Source: Gammaproteobacteria bacterium (GTDB lineage Bacteria; Pseudomonadota; Gammaproteobacteria; Pseudomonadales; Azotimanducaceae). From it: a stretch of DNA of 64,000 nucleotides. Positions 26,308 through 36,129 of this stretch are shown one piece after another. Each line of letters starts with the position of its first letter. Within the stretch, counting starts at the first letter, position 1. Below the pieces are notes generated by a model. It made no database searches and was not told where the DNA came from. It worked only from the letters and a program-made list of their open reading frames with translations. Location of the stretch: contig JABHYO010000031.1 in NCBI GenBank assembly GCA_018656865.1, positions 1-64,000 of the forward strand. Reading direction: 5' to 3'. The position numbers and the translations under genes are program-made.

Positions 26308-28443
26308 TTGAAGATTCAAAGTCTGGCCATCTGGCTAATGGCGATCGGCTCAACTGCCGTCGCCGATCATCATAAAAATACAAATCATCACGTCGAAGAA
26401 ATTGTCGTCAGTGCACCATTTCAAAAGACAAGCGCTGAATCGGCCATGCCGGTGGGTGTGCTTTCGGGGGAGGATCTCCGTAAAGCTGTTGCCAACAATC
26501 TTGGTGACACGCTGAATACTCAGCTCGGTGTACACAGTGCTTCATTTGGACCCGGCGTCGGTCATGCCGTGATTCGGGGTCAGTCCGGTAACCGGGTTCA
26601 GGTGATGCAAAACAGTGTCAACACGACTGATGCTTCGGCCATCAGTCCCGATCATGCAGATGGCATCGAACCGCTCCTGGCAAAACGGATCGAAGTCGTG
26701 CGCGGTCCGTCGACCCTGCTATATGGCAATGGCGCTGTGGGCGGCATAGTCAATGTTGTGGATGACAGGGTACCGGAAGAGCTCCATGACGGTCCTGAAT
26801 TGATCGCGGAGCAAAGTTATGATTCCGTCAGTCATGAAAACAAGACCGTGTTCAGGCTGGAAGCTTCGGCACGATCAATCAGTCTTTATGCTGCAGGTAC
26901 TTATCGTTACAACAACGATGTGAAGGTTCATGGGCTCGCCATCGATGAAGCTGCCTTGTTTCCGAGGAGTGAGTTTCCGAGGAGTGAGTTCCCGGTGGGT
27001 GATCAGGGAGAGGAAGTCGACAACACAGATGGCTTTATAGCCAATTCAGATGGCCTGTCAAAGAGCGGTACCGTGGGGTTGTCCTGGATTGGCGGTCGGG
27101 GATTTATTGGATTGTCAGTGAGCCATCAGGACAGTGGCTATGGACTGCCGCCGGGAGCTCATGAACATGAAGAGGAGCACGAAGAGGGTGAAGCTGACGA
27201 GATCCATGATGAAGAATTTGACGAGTTTGTACGAATTGAACTTGGTCAGCGCAGATACGATCTGACGGGAGAGTATCGATTCGAAGAGGGGTTTCTGGAT
27301 AGCGTTCGTGGCACGGTCAGCTACACGGATTATGACCATAGGGAAGTAGAATTCAGTGATACTGTCAATCCTGGGACAGTTTTCGAAAATGACGGTATCG
27401 AAAGCCGAATTGTATTCAGGCAGGTACCCCGTGGTATTTGGGACGGGGTGCTGGGTCTGCAGCTGACCGATACGAAGTTCAGTGCATTGGGTGACGAAGC
27501 CTTCATTCCGGAAACGGACAAAGAAGCCATAGCCTTGTTTACTGTTCAGAGGTTCGAGCTGGACCGGTGGATCTGGGAACTTGGTGCCCGGGTTGAGCGT
27601 AATCGCCTGGACCTCGGTGGCGGGTGCGACTCCAGCGAAACAACAACCAGCCTGGGTGTCAGCCTGCTCTACGACATATCCTCAGAAGACAACTTATCGT
27701 TTAGCGTGTCCAGATCGGAACGTGCTCCAACGATAGAAGAGCGTTATTCCAATGTGAGCGTGACGAATTGTAGTGTACCGGCGATCGACGAAATGCTGGT
27801 ATTTCATGCGGCCACGGCGCTGGTTGAGATTGGTAATCCCGATCTGGTCAAGGAAACTTCATTCAATCTTGAGCTGGGATACAGTAAGTACGTCGGTGAC
27901 TGGACAGCGGAGCTGAATCTCTATTACAACCGGGTTGATGACTATATCCTGCTGGCGTCTACAGAGATTGAAATCAACGAGCGGCCCGTCAACCTCTATC
28001 GTTCGACAGATTCGACCTTCTACGGTGTCGAGGCGCAGTTGTCATGGTTCATAGCCTTGCCAAAGGGCAATGAATTGATCCTGAGATTGCAGGGAGATCT
28101 GGTCCGGGCTGAGTTCGATGATGGAGGTAATCTGCCACGAATGCCGCCTGCAAGAGTGAGCGCTGGCATTGCGTACGATGAACACAACTGGTCTGTCGAT
28201 CTTTCTCTCATGCGCGTCTTCGATCAGTCACGAATAGCACCTCGTGAACGGGAGACTGACGGCTACACCAGCCTCGGTCTGTATGGTGACTATCATTTGG
28301 AAGTAGGCGACAGTGAATTTTTGTTCTTCATCAAAGGCAGTAATCTGCTGGACGAGGAAATTCGTAACCACACATCGTTTCTTAAAAATTTCGCACCAGG
28401 AGCAGGGCGAAGTATTCGATTTGGAGTTCGCTTTACCTACTGA
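26308..28443 (+). CDS. ZnuD-like TonB-dependent zinc receptor
   Basis: A 711-residue receptor, TTG start at 26308 with AGAGGGA upstream. It has a signal peptide, a TonB-box region (EEIVVSAPF), a plug with GVLSGEDLRKA, GHAVIRGQSGNRVQ and IEVVRGPSTLLYGNGAVGGIVNV, and a barrel ending in FTY. Residues 284-307 form a His/Glu/Asp-rich loop (AHEHEEEHEE then DEIHDEEFDEF) followed by RIELGQRRYD, as in Neisseria ZnuD, where the loop captures zinc. A 15-base tandem duplication (26959-26988) repeats residues FPRSE. It imports zinc across the outer membrane using TonB energy. Copper or another divalent metal is less likely. Confidence 0.88.
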   Translation: MKIQSLAIWLMAIGSTAVADHHKNTNHHVEEIVVSAPFQKTSAESAMPVGVLSGEDLRKAVANNLGDTLNTQLGVHSASFGPGVGHAVIRGQSGNRVQVMQNSVNTTDASAISPDHADGIEPLLAKRIEVVRGPSTLLYGNGAVGGIVNVVDDRVPEELHDGPELIAEQSYDSVSHENKTVFRLEASARSISLYAAGTYRYNNDVKVHGLAIDEAALFPRSEFPRSEFPVGDQGEEVDNTDGFIANSDGLSKSGTVGLSWIGGRGFIGLSVSHQDSGYGLPPGAHEHEEEHEEGEADEIHDEEFDEFVRIELGQRRYDLTGEYRFEEGFLDSVRGTVSYTDYDHREVEFSDTVNPGTVFENDGIESRIVFRQVPRGIWDGVLGLQLTDTKFSALGDEAFIPETDKEAIALFTVQRFELDRWIWELGARVERNRLDLGGGCDSSETTTSLGVSLLYDISSEDNLSFSVSRSERAPTIEERYSNVSVTNCSVPAIDEMLVFHAATALVEIGNPDLVKETSFNLELGYSKYVGDWTAELNLYYNRVDDYILLASTEIEINERPVNLYRSTDSTFYGVEAQLSWFIALPKGNELILRLQGDLVRAEFDDGGNLPRMPPARVSAGIAYDEHNWSVDLSLMRVFDQSRIAPRERETDGYTSLGLYGDYHLEVGDSEFLFFIKGSNLLDEEIRNHTSFLKNFAPGAGRSIRFGVRFTY
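26959..26988 (+). repeat. 15-bp tandem duplication inside the ZnuD-like gene
   Basis: TTTCCGAGGAGTGAG occurs twice in direct succession, in frame, duplicating five residues (FPRSE) in an extracellular-side region of the receptor. A recent slippage event is likely because the two copies are identical. Confidence 0.9.
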
Positions 28444-28468
28444 ACTTCAAATCGACTCATCAAAGCGA

Positions 28469-28783
28469 CTATTTGGTTCCAATAGCGATAGCAATGAGAT
28501 CGTCTTCAACCTTTACGGGGAAGGTCTTAATCGGCGCAAAGGCAGGGGAGCTCAAAGCTTCACCTGTGGTGAGGTTGAATTCCGCGCCGTGGTAGGGACA
28601 GGTAATGCATCTGTTGACGATTGAACCACCCTCCAAGGCTAAGGCTTCGTGGGAACAATAGTAGGAGACAGCGAAATATTCATCTCCATCCCGGCAGAGC
28701 AATATCTCCTCCCCTTCAAGTTCGATGCGGAGCTGGGTTTTGGATTCCAGCTCCGAAACTGCGGCAACAACGTGAAAGATCAT
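28469..28783 (-). CDS. Rieske-type [2Fe-2S] protein
   Basis: A 104-residue soluble Rieske protein. Ligands are Cys43-x-His45 and Cys62-x2-His65 (YYCSHE and CITCPYHGAEF), spaced as in dioxygenase ferredoxins and NirD-type proteins. It could carry electrons to an oxygenase; no partner gene is adjacent. It is convergent with the ZnuD-like gene at a distance of 25 bases. Confidence 0.9.
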   Translation of the reverse strand: MIFHVVAAVSELESKTQLRIELEGEEILLCRDGDEYFAVSYYCSHEALALEGGSIVNRCITCPYHGAEFNLTTGEALSSPAFAPIKTFPVKVEDDLIAIAIGTK

Positions 28784-28959
28784 TCGTCTGGTGGAGTTTG
28801 GGAAGACGGTATTTAAGCAGTTTCCCTAATTACCTGCCACGGTCATGCAATGGAAAATCGTGAAGATGCGTTGAAAAAGGTGACCGAAAGATGCGTGATC
28901 ACTCGAATCTGAATAGACTGCGTGTATGCTTCAGGATTGGCGTCTAAAAGGAGAACATT

Positions 28960-29337
28960 GTGTCTATTGAAGAAAACAAGGAATTGGCAAAAAAGGTTCT
29001 GGCCAGCGGTCTGGATCTTGTGGAATTCCTGGCTGAAGATGCGGAGTGGGTTATTCCGGGGTTCGGCACCTATCGGGGAAAGGATGAGATTAATTCCAAA
29101 CTACTGGCTCCAACGGGGGGAATGATTGAGAGTATGGGCAGCTCGGTTATTACCAATATTGTTGCCGAGGGGGATTGGGTCGTCGTTCAGTCCTATGCGA
29201 AAGACAGAAAGCTCAAGAACGGTAAGGAATATAACAATACTTACTGCCAGGTCTTTAAGATCGTAGATGGCCTGGTTCAACACATCACCGAGTACGCAGA
29301 CACTGCATATGCAAAAGAAGTTTTTGCCGGAGGTTAA
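28960..29337 (+). CDS. NTF2/SnoaL-like protein
   Basis: A 125-residue protein of the NTF2-like cone fold: LAKKVLASGLDLVEFLAEDAEWVIPG followed by TYRGKDEINSKLL and later YNNTYCQVFKIVDGLVQHITEYADT, typical of ketosteroid-isomerase or limonene-epoxide-hydrolase relatives. The GTG start at 28960 has AAGGAGA upstream. The reaction cannot be fixed from sequence. Confidence 0.82.
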   Translation: MSIEENKELAKKVLASGLDLVEFLAEDAEWVIPGFGTYRGKDEINSKLLAPTGGMIESMGSSVITNIVAEGDWVVVQSYAKDRKLKNGKEYNNTYCQVFKIVDGLVQHITEYADTAYAKEVFAGG

Positions 29338-29463
29338 TTGCGTTTACTCGGGGAAACTCCGCCGCAGGGCCAGGCCTCAATTTTATGGGTCAGAACTGGG
29401 TGGCTCGCATCCACGGGTAGCATGGGGTAATGTAGCCCGCTCTATGTATTTCGGCCATTCACT

Positions 29464-31767
29464 TTGAGCGAGCGACAATTTGCCGAAGCGGTAATACGGT
29501 TTCGCTGGCTGATCATCTTTCTTACCCTCATGGCCTGTTTCAGTGCAGGCTACGGCGTACAGTTCATAACAATATCAACCGAGCCGCGCGACAATTTCGG
29601 TCCGGACAATCCACAACTCCAGGCTTTCGAGGATCTTGAGGAAACCTTTACGCGCGTGGAGAACCTGCTGTTTGCGATTCAGCCAAAGGAAGGCGACATC
29701 TTTACACGCGAGGTGCTTGCCGTTATTGAAGATTTGACGGAAGAAACCTGGCGTACTTCCAGCGTCAACCGTGTTGATTCCATCACCAACTATCAGCATA
29801 CGGAAGCCGATGGTGATGACCTGATTGTCAGCAACCTGGTGGAATTCCCGGCACAACTGACCGATGAAGACCTGGATCGGATCCGAAATATTGCGTTGAA
29901 CGAGCCATTGGTGGTCAATCGTCTCGTGTCGAAGGACGGTCGGATTGCGGGTATCAATATTGACCTTCACCTTGAAGAGGGCGAAAAAGATCAGAACATC
30001 GTAAAAGCCCACTGGGCCTGGGACAAGAAAGCTGAGTTGATGGAAAAGTATCCGAATCTGGATGTTTATGCCACGGGCTCGGTCATCATTTCTTCCAGCT
30101 TTTCGGAGACCGCCGTACGGGACATGACGACCCAGACACCAATGATGTACGTGTTCGTCATCATTGTGCTTGGGTTGCTGCTGAGATCGGTCACGGGAGT
30201 CGTTGGTATAGTCGTGACGACCCTTATGACCATGGCTGCGGGTATGGGCATGATCGGCTGGTTTGAAATGAGCATCGCGACCTCCGCATCTTCTATCCCG
30301 GTCATTATTCTGACCGTTGTCATCGCACATGGCGTTCACCTGATGGTGAGCTACTATCACGAGCTCCGCGATGGTGTGCCTAAGTACGAAGCGATAATTC
30401 ATGCGGTTGAAATCAATATCCAGCCGGTATTTTTGACCAGTCTTTCCACGGCAATCGGGTTTTTCAGCCTGAACCTGATGGCCGATCAGCCGCCGATTCA
30501 GCAGCTCGGTAACATTGTCGGGACGACCGTCTGCTTTGCGCTGGTGACTTCGCTGACGTTCCTGCCGGCACTGGTTTACGTCATGCCGAATCGGGTCCAA
30601 GAGAAGCCCTCGATAACTGCAGATATTATGGGTCAGTTCGCCGAGTTTGTGATTGCTAATCGCACCAGATTGCTGATCAGCAGCAGCACTGTTGCCGTGG
30701 TTCTTGTGTGCCTGGCTCCCCTCAACGTGGTGTCTGATCAGTTCAGCAAGTACTTTTCCGAGGAGCTGCCCATTCGAACCGACACGGACTTCACAGATGA
30801 GAATCTCGGTGGGCTCTACAGAATTGAATACTCTCTCGATGCTGGCATATCTCAGGGTATTTCGAATCCGGAGTATCTGAAAACCATTGACGAGTTCGCC
30901 GAGTGGTACCGGTCTCAGGAACATGTTGCTCATGTGAGTACGTACACTGACATTATTAAGCAACTGAACCAAACGTTACACGGAGGCGATGAAACCTTCT
31001 ATAGACTGCCGGAAACTCAGGAGTTATCGGCGCAGTACCTGTTGCTTTATGAACTGTCGTTGCCGTTAGGTCTCGACCTGACCAATATGCTTAGTTTCGA
31101 TAAGTCTGCTTCCCGGTTTATTGTCTCCCTACCGAGTTTGCAAACATTCCGCTTTATCGAACTGCAGGAACGTGGCAGAGCCTGGCTGGAAGAACATGCG
31201 CCGAATCTGGCTCAGGAGGGTTCGTCACTTTCGCTGATGTTCACACATATCGGCAAACGAGCCATGATTGGAGGCGTAAAGGGAGCGAGCGTAGCTCTTG
31301 TTCTGATTGCCATTGCGCTTATCTTCGCGTTTCGATCGGTGAAAATGGGTTTGATCAGCATCGTGCCTAATCTCCTGCCAGGAGCCACCGGTTTCGGGGT
31401 CTGGTATCTCCTGTCAGGCGAAATTGGAATGTCGTTGTCGATGGTGCTCAGTATCACCATGGGTATCGTTGTTGACGACACCGTGCATTTCCTCAGCAAA
31501 TACCTTCGGGCCCGCAAGACCCAGTCCGCAGAAGATGCAGTACGGTATGCCTTTCGTAGTGTTGGCGTTGCGCTCTGGGTAACAACCCTGGTTTTGGTGG
31601 TCGGATTTCTGACGCTGGCAAGTTCTGACTTCAAGCTCAATAGTGATATGGGTACGTTAGTCAGTATCGTCATTGCCATTGCGCTGGTATTCGATTTTAT
31701 CCTGCTGCCGCCACTCCTTATCCAACTGAATGCCGGTGAGTCTGAATACCAGGCGAATACCGCCTGA
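29464..31767 (+). CDS. RND/MMPL-family exporter
   Basis: A 767-residue inner-membrane protein with the two-fold RND layout: one transmembrane helix near residue 12-32, a periplasmic loop, a five-helix block (~220-380), a second lone helix (~400), a periplasmic loop and a final helical block (~600-760). VVIAHGVHLMVSYYHELRDG and GIVVDDTVHFLSKYLRARK mark the predicted-exporter (MMPL/hopanoid-type) subgroup, and the acidic pair in VDDT is a likely proton relay. The TTG start is weak, but no better in-frame start exists. Lipid or hydrophobic-compound export driven by proton flow is the probable role. Confidence 0.85.
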   Translation: MSERQFAEAVIRFRWLIIFLTLMACFSAGYGVQFITISTEPRDNFGPDNPQLQAFEDLEETFTRVENLLFAIQPKEGDIFTREVLAVIEDLTEETWRTSSVNRVDSITNYQHTEADGDDLIVSNLVEFPAQLTDEDLDRIRNIALNEPLVVNRLVSKDGRIAGINIDLHLEEGEKDQNIVKAHWAWDKKAELMEKYPNLDVYATGSVIISSSFSETAVRDMTTQTPMMYVFVIIVLGLLLRSVTGVVGIVVTTLMTMAAGMGMIGWFEMSIATSASSIPVIILTVVIAHGVHLMVSYYHELRDGVPKYEAIIHAVEINIQPVFLTSLSTAIGFFSLNLMADQPPIQQLGNIVGTTVCFALVTSLTFLPALVYVMPNRVQEKPSITADIMGQFAEFVIANRTRLLISSSTVAVVLVCLAPLNVVSDQFSKYFSEELPIRTDTDFTDENLGGLYRIEYSLDAGISQGISNPEYLKTIDEFAEWYRSQEHVAHVSTYTDIIKQLNQTLHGGDETFYRLPETQELSAQYLLLYELSLPLGLDLTNMLSFDKSASRFIVSLPSLQTFRFIELQERGRAWLEEHAPNLAQEGSSLSLMFTHIGKRAMIGGVKGASVALVLIAIALIFAFRSVKMGLISIVPNLLPGATGFGVWYLLSGEIGMSLSMVLSITMGIVVDDTVHFLSKYLRARKTQSAEDAVRYAFRSVGVALWVTTLVLVVGFLTLASSDFKLNSDMGTLVSIVIAIALVFDFILLPPLLIQLNAGESEYQANTA

Positions 31768-31772
31768 TCTCA

Positions 31773-33998
31773 CTAGGTCTTGACGACACTCAGTTCCGCC
31801 TGGTTTTCGCCATAGCCATGATAATCATAGTAATCCTGATAGCGCCCATAGTTGTGAGCAGCCTCCAGATCAATTTGATTGAGCAGAACGCCGGCTATTT
31901 CCGTATCGATACTGGAAAATCTATTCAGACAATTTCTGATTACAGGCACTGGAACTTCATTGGCCTTGCTGACGAAAATAATTGAGTCGACCTGCGTTGA
32001 CAGAACATAGGCGTCACTGACCGATATACAGGGGGGTGAATCGATAATGACATTGTCATACCGGTTTCCCAGTTCCTCCATTAGCTGTGTGAACTGCAGG
32101 GAAGAAAGCAATTCAAGCGGTTTGATAGTTCTTGAGCCTGAAAATATTACGTCTATGTTCTTGTCGGGGAAATGCTGAATAGCTTCATCCAGTGTAACCG
32201 TATTGGCAATGACATCTGCTAAGCCGGGGAATCTGTGATTGGATGTGTTGAGTATCCGTTCAAGCGATGGCTTGCGTAGATCTCCATCAATGATGACAAC
32301 CTTGCTGGTCTGCCCGAATGCAGCAGCGAGACTCAGCGAAACGGAGGTTTTCCCCTCTGAACTCTGGCTTGAAGTGATAAGGAAGTTGTTAGCGTTTTTC
32401 TGGCTAAGAGTCGATAGCGTGATTGAGGTGCGGACAGTTCTCAATGCTTCAGAAAATCGGGACTCGGGATTGTTGAGATATTCGTCCAGGGTCATTCCGG
32501 GCTTCTGAGCTTCATTTTTAATCAGAGGTAGATATCCCAACAGTGGTACACCCAGTTTTTTCTCGACATCGTCACCGGTACTGATGGTGTTGCTGGTGAG
32601 TTCGAACAGCAGGCCGATGCCTACTGCGAAACCAAAACTTAGTAGCAAGGCGACAAAACCGGCTCTGGAAAGGGGAGTTCGCTGTCCGTGCTTTGGGACT
32701 ACAGCTGGATCGGCAACCCAGAGATTGTCGTTACGGACTGGGCCCGACGCACCATCCTGGTTCAACCTCTCCAGGAAGATGGCATAAACTTGACGCTTCG
32801 CTTCTACTTCCTGTGTCAGTTCGTTGAACTCGAAACCTTTTCGGCCCTGTTCCTGTTTTCGGTCACGGACACCGTTTAGGGTCTGTTCGGCGGCAACTTC
32901 CAGTTTTCTGGTTAATTCATATTCGCTACGAATACCTTCAATGATGTCTCTCACCTGGTTGTTAAGCGCTCGGGTTGCTGACTGGATCTCAGACTCAAGC
33001 GCTATCATTTTGTTGTGTCTTGACCCATAACGTTTGCTTAGTTCGCCTCTCCGTTGGTTCAGCGTAAAAAGATCCGATTGGATCTCAGAAATACTGGAGT
33101 GGTTGGAAATCGCAGGCAGGTTCTCCCAGGACTTCCTGGATCCGTTGATGTTTCTTACCTGCTGATAAAGACTTTCCTGCCGCAGCCTGTTTTCTCTGGC
33201 TTCGAAAAAACGATTTGATAGCGATGTCAGTTCCTGATCCAATTCGTTTTGCCCCGATGAATTGGTGAGGATATTTTCTTCTTCCCTGTAATCCTGAAGG
33301 CGCTGTTCTGCTAGCCTCAGATCTTCCCTCAGGATGGAGAGTCGATCAGTCAGAAACTGCTGGTTCTTCTTCGCGTTCTCTATCTCGTTTTCAAAAACGA
33401 GATTCATGTACTTGTCTGCCATGATATTTGCCGTTTTGGCCGACAGTTCTGGGTGTGTCGTCTGTACTGTGACATTGAGCAGATTCGAGTACTCCCTGCC
33501 TAGTGGTTTGGCAATGGAAATCAAAGTGCCGAGTTCCCATGCGGCGGATGCAATCTGCTCTTCTTCCGAAGTGTCGTAGAGCTCTACTTTTTCCGCCTTC
33601 AGAGTTGCAAGCCAGTCTTTGACGATCGCCGCGATACCGGCGTCGAACGATGCAGGTGTCAGCTTTTCCACCTTATGCAGATCCAATTCGCGTACGACCT
33701 GCCTCAGCAGTTTCTTGCTTTGAAGAACACCTATCTGCGTATCCTGAAATTTGTCATCGTCCGAGAACATCCATTTTTCAAAACTGAACATGGCAAGATC
33801 GTTTGGTGCGATATGCAGGGTAACTGTCGCTAAATATGCGGGCGCCTGGGATTGCACGTACAGGACTGAAAGCAGCACGCTGGCAAAACAGAATCCGACG
33901 ATTGTTCGGTAGTTCTTGAGGAGAACCGTTCGAATCAGGTCGATATAGTATCGATAGTCGATGATATCGTCATCGTAGAATTCAGCCGGGGTTGACAT
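31773..33998 (-). CDS. Wzc-like polysaccharide co-polymerase and tyrosine autokinase (BY-kinase)
   Basis: A 741-residue inner-membrane protein controlling exopolysaccharide polymerisation and export. It has an N-terminal Wzz domain with helices at ~31-51 and ~440-465, a periplasmic coiled-coil region between, and a cytosolic BY-kinase domain. Walker A is SSEGKTS with Lys550; Walker A' is VVIIDGDLR; Walker B is NVIIDSPP. The C-terminus has a Tyr cluster, Tyr717, 720, 723, 724, 726 and 729, the usual autophosphorylation sites. It starts 3 bases after the Wza-like gene. Confidence 0.93.
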   Translation of the reverse strand: MSTPAEFYDDDIIDYRYYIDLIRTVLLKNYRTIVGFCFASVLLSVLYVQSQAPAYLATVTLHIAPNDLAMFSFEKWMFSDDDKFQDTQIGVLQSKKLLRQVVRELDLHKVEKLTPASFDAGIAAIVKDWLATLKAEKVELYDTSEEEQIASAAWELGTLISIAKPLGREYSNLLNVTVQTTHPELSAKTANIMADKYMNLVFENEIENAKKNQQFLTDRLSILREDLRLAEQRLQDYREEENILTNSSGQNELDQELTSLSNRFFEARENRLRQESLYQQVRNINGSRKSWENLPAISNHSSISEIQSDLFTLNQRRGELSKRYGSRHNKMIALESEIQSATRALNNQVRDIIEGIRSEYELTRKLEVAAEQTLNGVRDRKQEQGRKGFEFNELTQEVEAKRQVYAIFLERLNQDGASGPVRNDNLWVADPAVVPKHGQRTPLSRAGFVALLLSFGFAVGIGLLFELTSNTISTGDDVEKKLGVPLLGYLPLIKNEAQKPGMTLDEYLNNPESRFSEALRTVRTSITLSTLSQKNANNFLITSSQSSEGKTSVSLSLAAAFGQTSKVVIIDGDLRKPSLERILNTSNHRFPGLADVIANTVTLDEAIQHFPDKNIDVIFSGSRTIKPLELLSSLQFTQLMEELGNRYDNVIIDSPPCISVSDAYVLSTQVDSIIFVSKANEVPVPVIRNCLNRFSSIDTEIAGVLLNQIDLEAAHNYGRYQDYYDYHGYGENQAELSVVKT

Positions 33999-34001
33999 GG
34001 G

Positions 34002-34526
34002 CTAGAACAGACCTTCGAGTATGGTCACAGTATCGCCGGGCCTGACCGGTGTATTATTGTTTGCAGCATTGGCTTTGCCCTTACCTTCACGGAGGATTTC
34101 GTACTTGGACGATGAGGCCCATTCGGTAGAGCCCCCGGCGAGCGTAATGGCCTGCTTTACCGTTAATCCGGGCTGATAGGCGTAGCCCCCTGGGTTTTTT
34201 ACCTCGCCATCTATGTAAAAGTCGCGGTAATTCAAGATGGATACGTTGACGCTGGGATTAATCAGGATGTCCTGAAGGAGTCCGGTTGTGATTTCATTCT
34301 TCAGTTTCTTGACGGTCTTACCATTGGCTTCCATCGCGCCAAGGTAGGGAAAGTCGAAAGCGCCGCTCTCGTCCAGTTTCAGAGTCATGGAAAGATCGTC
34401 TTCTTCGTAAACCTTGATGCTAATTTCATCGCCCGCCCCAAGGCGATATTCAGAATCCGCCAGCAGTTCAAAGGGCAATATCATTGCCGACAGAAATAAA
34501 ACAAGGGCGCAGGTCATGCTATTCAT
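34002..34526 (-). CDS. Wza-like polysaccharide export protein
   Basis: A 174-residue periplasmic or outer-membrane protein. The ATG at 34526 is preferred, with GAGG 6 bases upstream; a GTG at 34538 extends the frame. After a signal peptide come a Poly_export domain (YRLGAGDEISIKVYEEDDLS) and one SLBB domain (FYIDGEVKNPGGYAYQPGLTVKQAITLAGG). It is short compared with Wza (~380), like the compact versions in Eps systems. No lipobox Cys is visible. Confidence 0.9.
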   Translation of the reverse strand: MNSMTCALVLFLSAMILPFELLADSEYRLGAGDEISIKVYEEDDLSMTLKLDESGAFDFPYLGAMEANGKTVKKLKNEITTGLLQDILINPSVNVSILNYRDFYIDGEVKNPGGYAYQPGLTVKQAITLAGGSTEWASSSKYEILREGKGKANAANNNTPVRPGDTVTILEGLF

Positions 34527-34630
34527 CGTAAACCTCACGTTGGTAGTTTACCCAGTTTGTCAGCACAATGCATAACGTCAGCTGAACCTGGTTAGCCTTT
34601 TGAATTCATGGGGTTAGAGCCAGAGGTAGG

Positions 34631-36124
34631 CTAGAGGGAGTAGTCGGTCCTGAATGTGAGTGTGCGTCGTATCAGGTCGTTTCTCAATGTGGAGTCGTGG
34701 CGGGTGAAGGCGCCGTCCAGAACAAATTTAAGTTTGTCGCTGAGGCGATAGGCTGCAGAGATAACGAGTTGCTGCGCCTTATCACTACCGCCGGTGCCAC
34801 CGATGACCGAGGTATCGCGATAGGTATATGAAGCTTCGGTGCTGAGTTTATCCGACCAGGCTTCGCTCCAGCCTGTTGTTATCCAGTCACGAACATTAAA
34901 TTGCTCGGCATCCTTGAGTTGTTCGGTGCTCGCCACTTCGTAGACTTCGCGTCCGGTTTCAAATTTGACCGTTGTTTTTCGTCTGAGTGCCCACTCCATA
35001 GATCCCCGCCAGACGGATTCCTGTATGGAGGCATTGGCGACGTCACCATCGAACTTCTTACCCTCGTAACCGACGCGGATTCTCGCTCGGATGCGTCGAC
35101 CGAAAATCAGGTCAGGTCCGGCGAGCGCCCGATAGTGATTGTTGTCGAGAAAGCGACCATCGTAGTCAAAGTGCTGGTAGTGGCCTTCGGCAACCCAGGC
35201 CAATTGCCGCCTTGCCTGCCAGGCAAACTCACCGCCCATACTTTGTCGGTCAAGGCTGTAGCCTTCACTGAAAACATCTGGTGTATCCACGTCAGAGGCT
35301 TCGGTGGTGTAGTACAGGTTGTACCGGGATCTGTCCTTCGGTGAACCGCGCCTGTAGGCCACGTTTACGAGACGGCGGTTCTGCTGCAATTCTTCCGATT
35401 GCAGCGTGGAGTCGAAGTCTTCGATAGGATCCTGCCCATTGCGATCGTGGGTCCTGGCCACAATGGATGAGGCGCTAAACTCACTTTCACGGTTAATTTT
35501 CAGTTTGTAGTCGACGTTGACAGTATGGTCGTTGAGCGTGGTCTTCTGGTTATCTAAATAACGCCGCCTGTTGTAGTCATAGGTAGCGGTCAGATTCCAT
35601 TTGCGACGGTCGTGGGTGTACCGGAAGGTGGGATTAACCGAGACCAGCAGGTTAGAGGTGTCATCGTCACCTGAGGCAGAGATGTCGTCCTGTCGGATTG
35701 ATGATGTGATCTTTGGTACGAACCGGCGAACCTCTCCAGAGAATTCCTGAACCCTGTCGACGATTCTGTCTCTCAGCGTTGCCTCAGCAATTAGCTGCCC
35801 CGGAATTTCCTCCTCGGCCATGGTGAAAGGAGGCAGTGCCTCGTATCGTTTTTCCAGGGCTAGATAAAGAGGGTCTGGATGGCTTTGGATCAGCCCGTTA
35901 AAAGCGAGGCGACCATCGAAATTAGTGGCTGATTCCGTTTCGGAACGACTGGAGATAACATCGTCCAGGGCCAGTCGGATCTTGCCCCTGGGAACAGCCT
36001 CGGCATTAGCGTTGGCCATCGCGAGACCGATGGCGGAGGCTAGCACCGCTTTCTTTAGCTTGTTCCGAGGACCAGGCATATCGTGTTCAGGACCCTTCGC
36101 GTCATTCCACTTTTTTGGGCACAT
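34631..36124 (-). CDS. Exported outer-membrane beta-barrel protein of the polysaccharide unit
   Basis: A ~497-residue protein with a signal peptide after a basic start (RNKLKKAVLASAIGLAMANANA). The rest is rich in alternating beta-type strands and ends RTDYSL, suiting an outer-membrane barrel such as those beside Wza/Wzc in EpsL-type loci. The first in-frame starts are TTG 36127 and ATG 36124; an internal ATG at 36079 also keeps the signal peptide, so the exact start is open. It is the first gene of the three-gene export unit. Confidence 0.7.
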   Translation of the reverse strand: MCPKKWNDAKGPEHDMPGPRNKLKKAVLASAIGLAMANANAEAVPRGKIRLALDDVISSRSETESATNFDGRLAFNGLIQSHPDPLYLALEKRYEALPPFTMAEEEIPGQLIAEATLRDRIVDRVQEFSGEVRRFVPKITSSIRQDDISASGDDDTSNLLVSVNPTFRYTHDRRKWNLTATYDYNRRRYLDNQKTTLNDHTVNVDYKLKINRESEFSASSIVARTHDRNGQDPIEDFDSTLQSEELQQNRRLVNVAYRRGSPKDRSRYNLYYTTEASDVDTPDVFSEGYSLDRQSMGGEFAWQARRQLAWVAEGHYQHFDYDGRFLDNNHYRALAGPDLIFGRRIRARIRVGYEGKKFDGDVANASIQESVWRGSMEWALRRKTTVKFETGREVYEVASTEQLKDAEQFNVRDWITTGWSEAWSDKLSTEASYTYRDTSVIGGTGGSDKAQQLVISAAYRLSDKLKFVLDGAFTRHDSTLRNDLIRRTLTFRTDYSL

Positions 36125-36129
36125 CAAAC

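Noticed and set aside
29575-30972. 465-codon open frame on the minus strand
   Set aside because: It lies fully opposite the RND/MMPL exporter gene, has Cys/His/Arg-rich unnatural composition and no family features; it is a shadow of the real gene.
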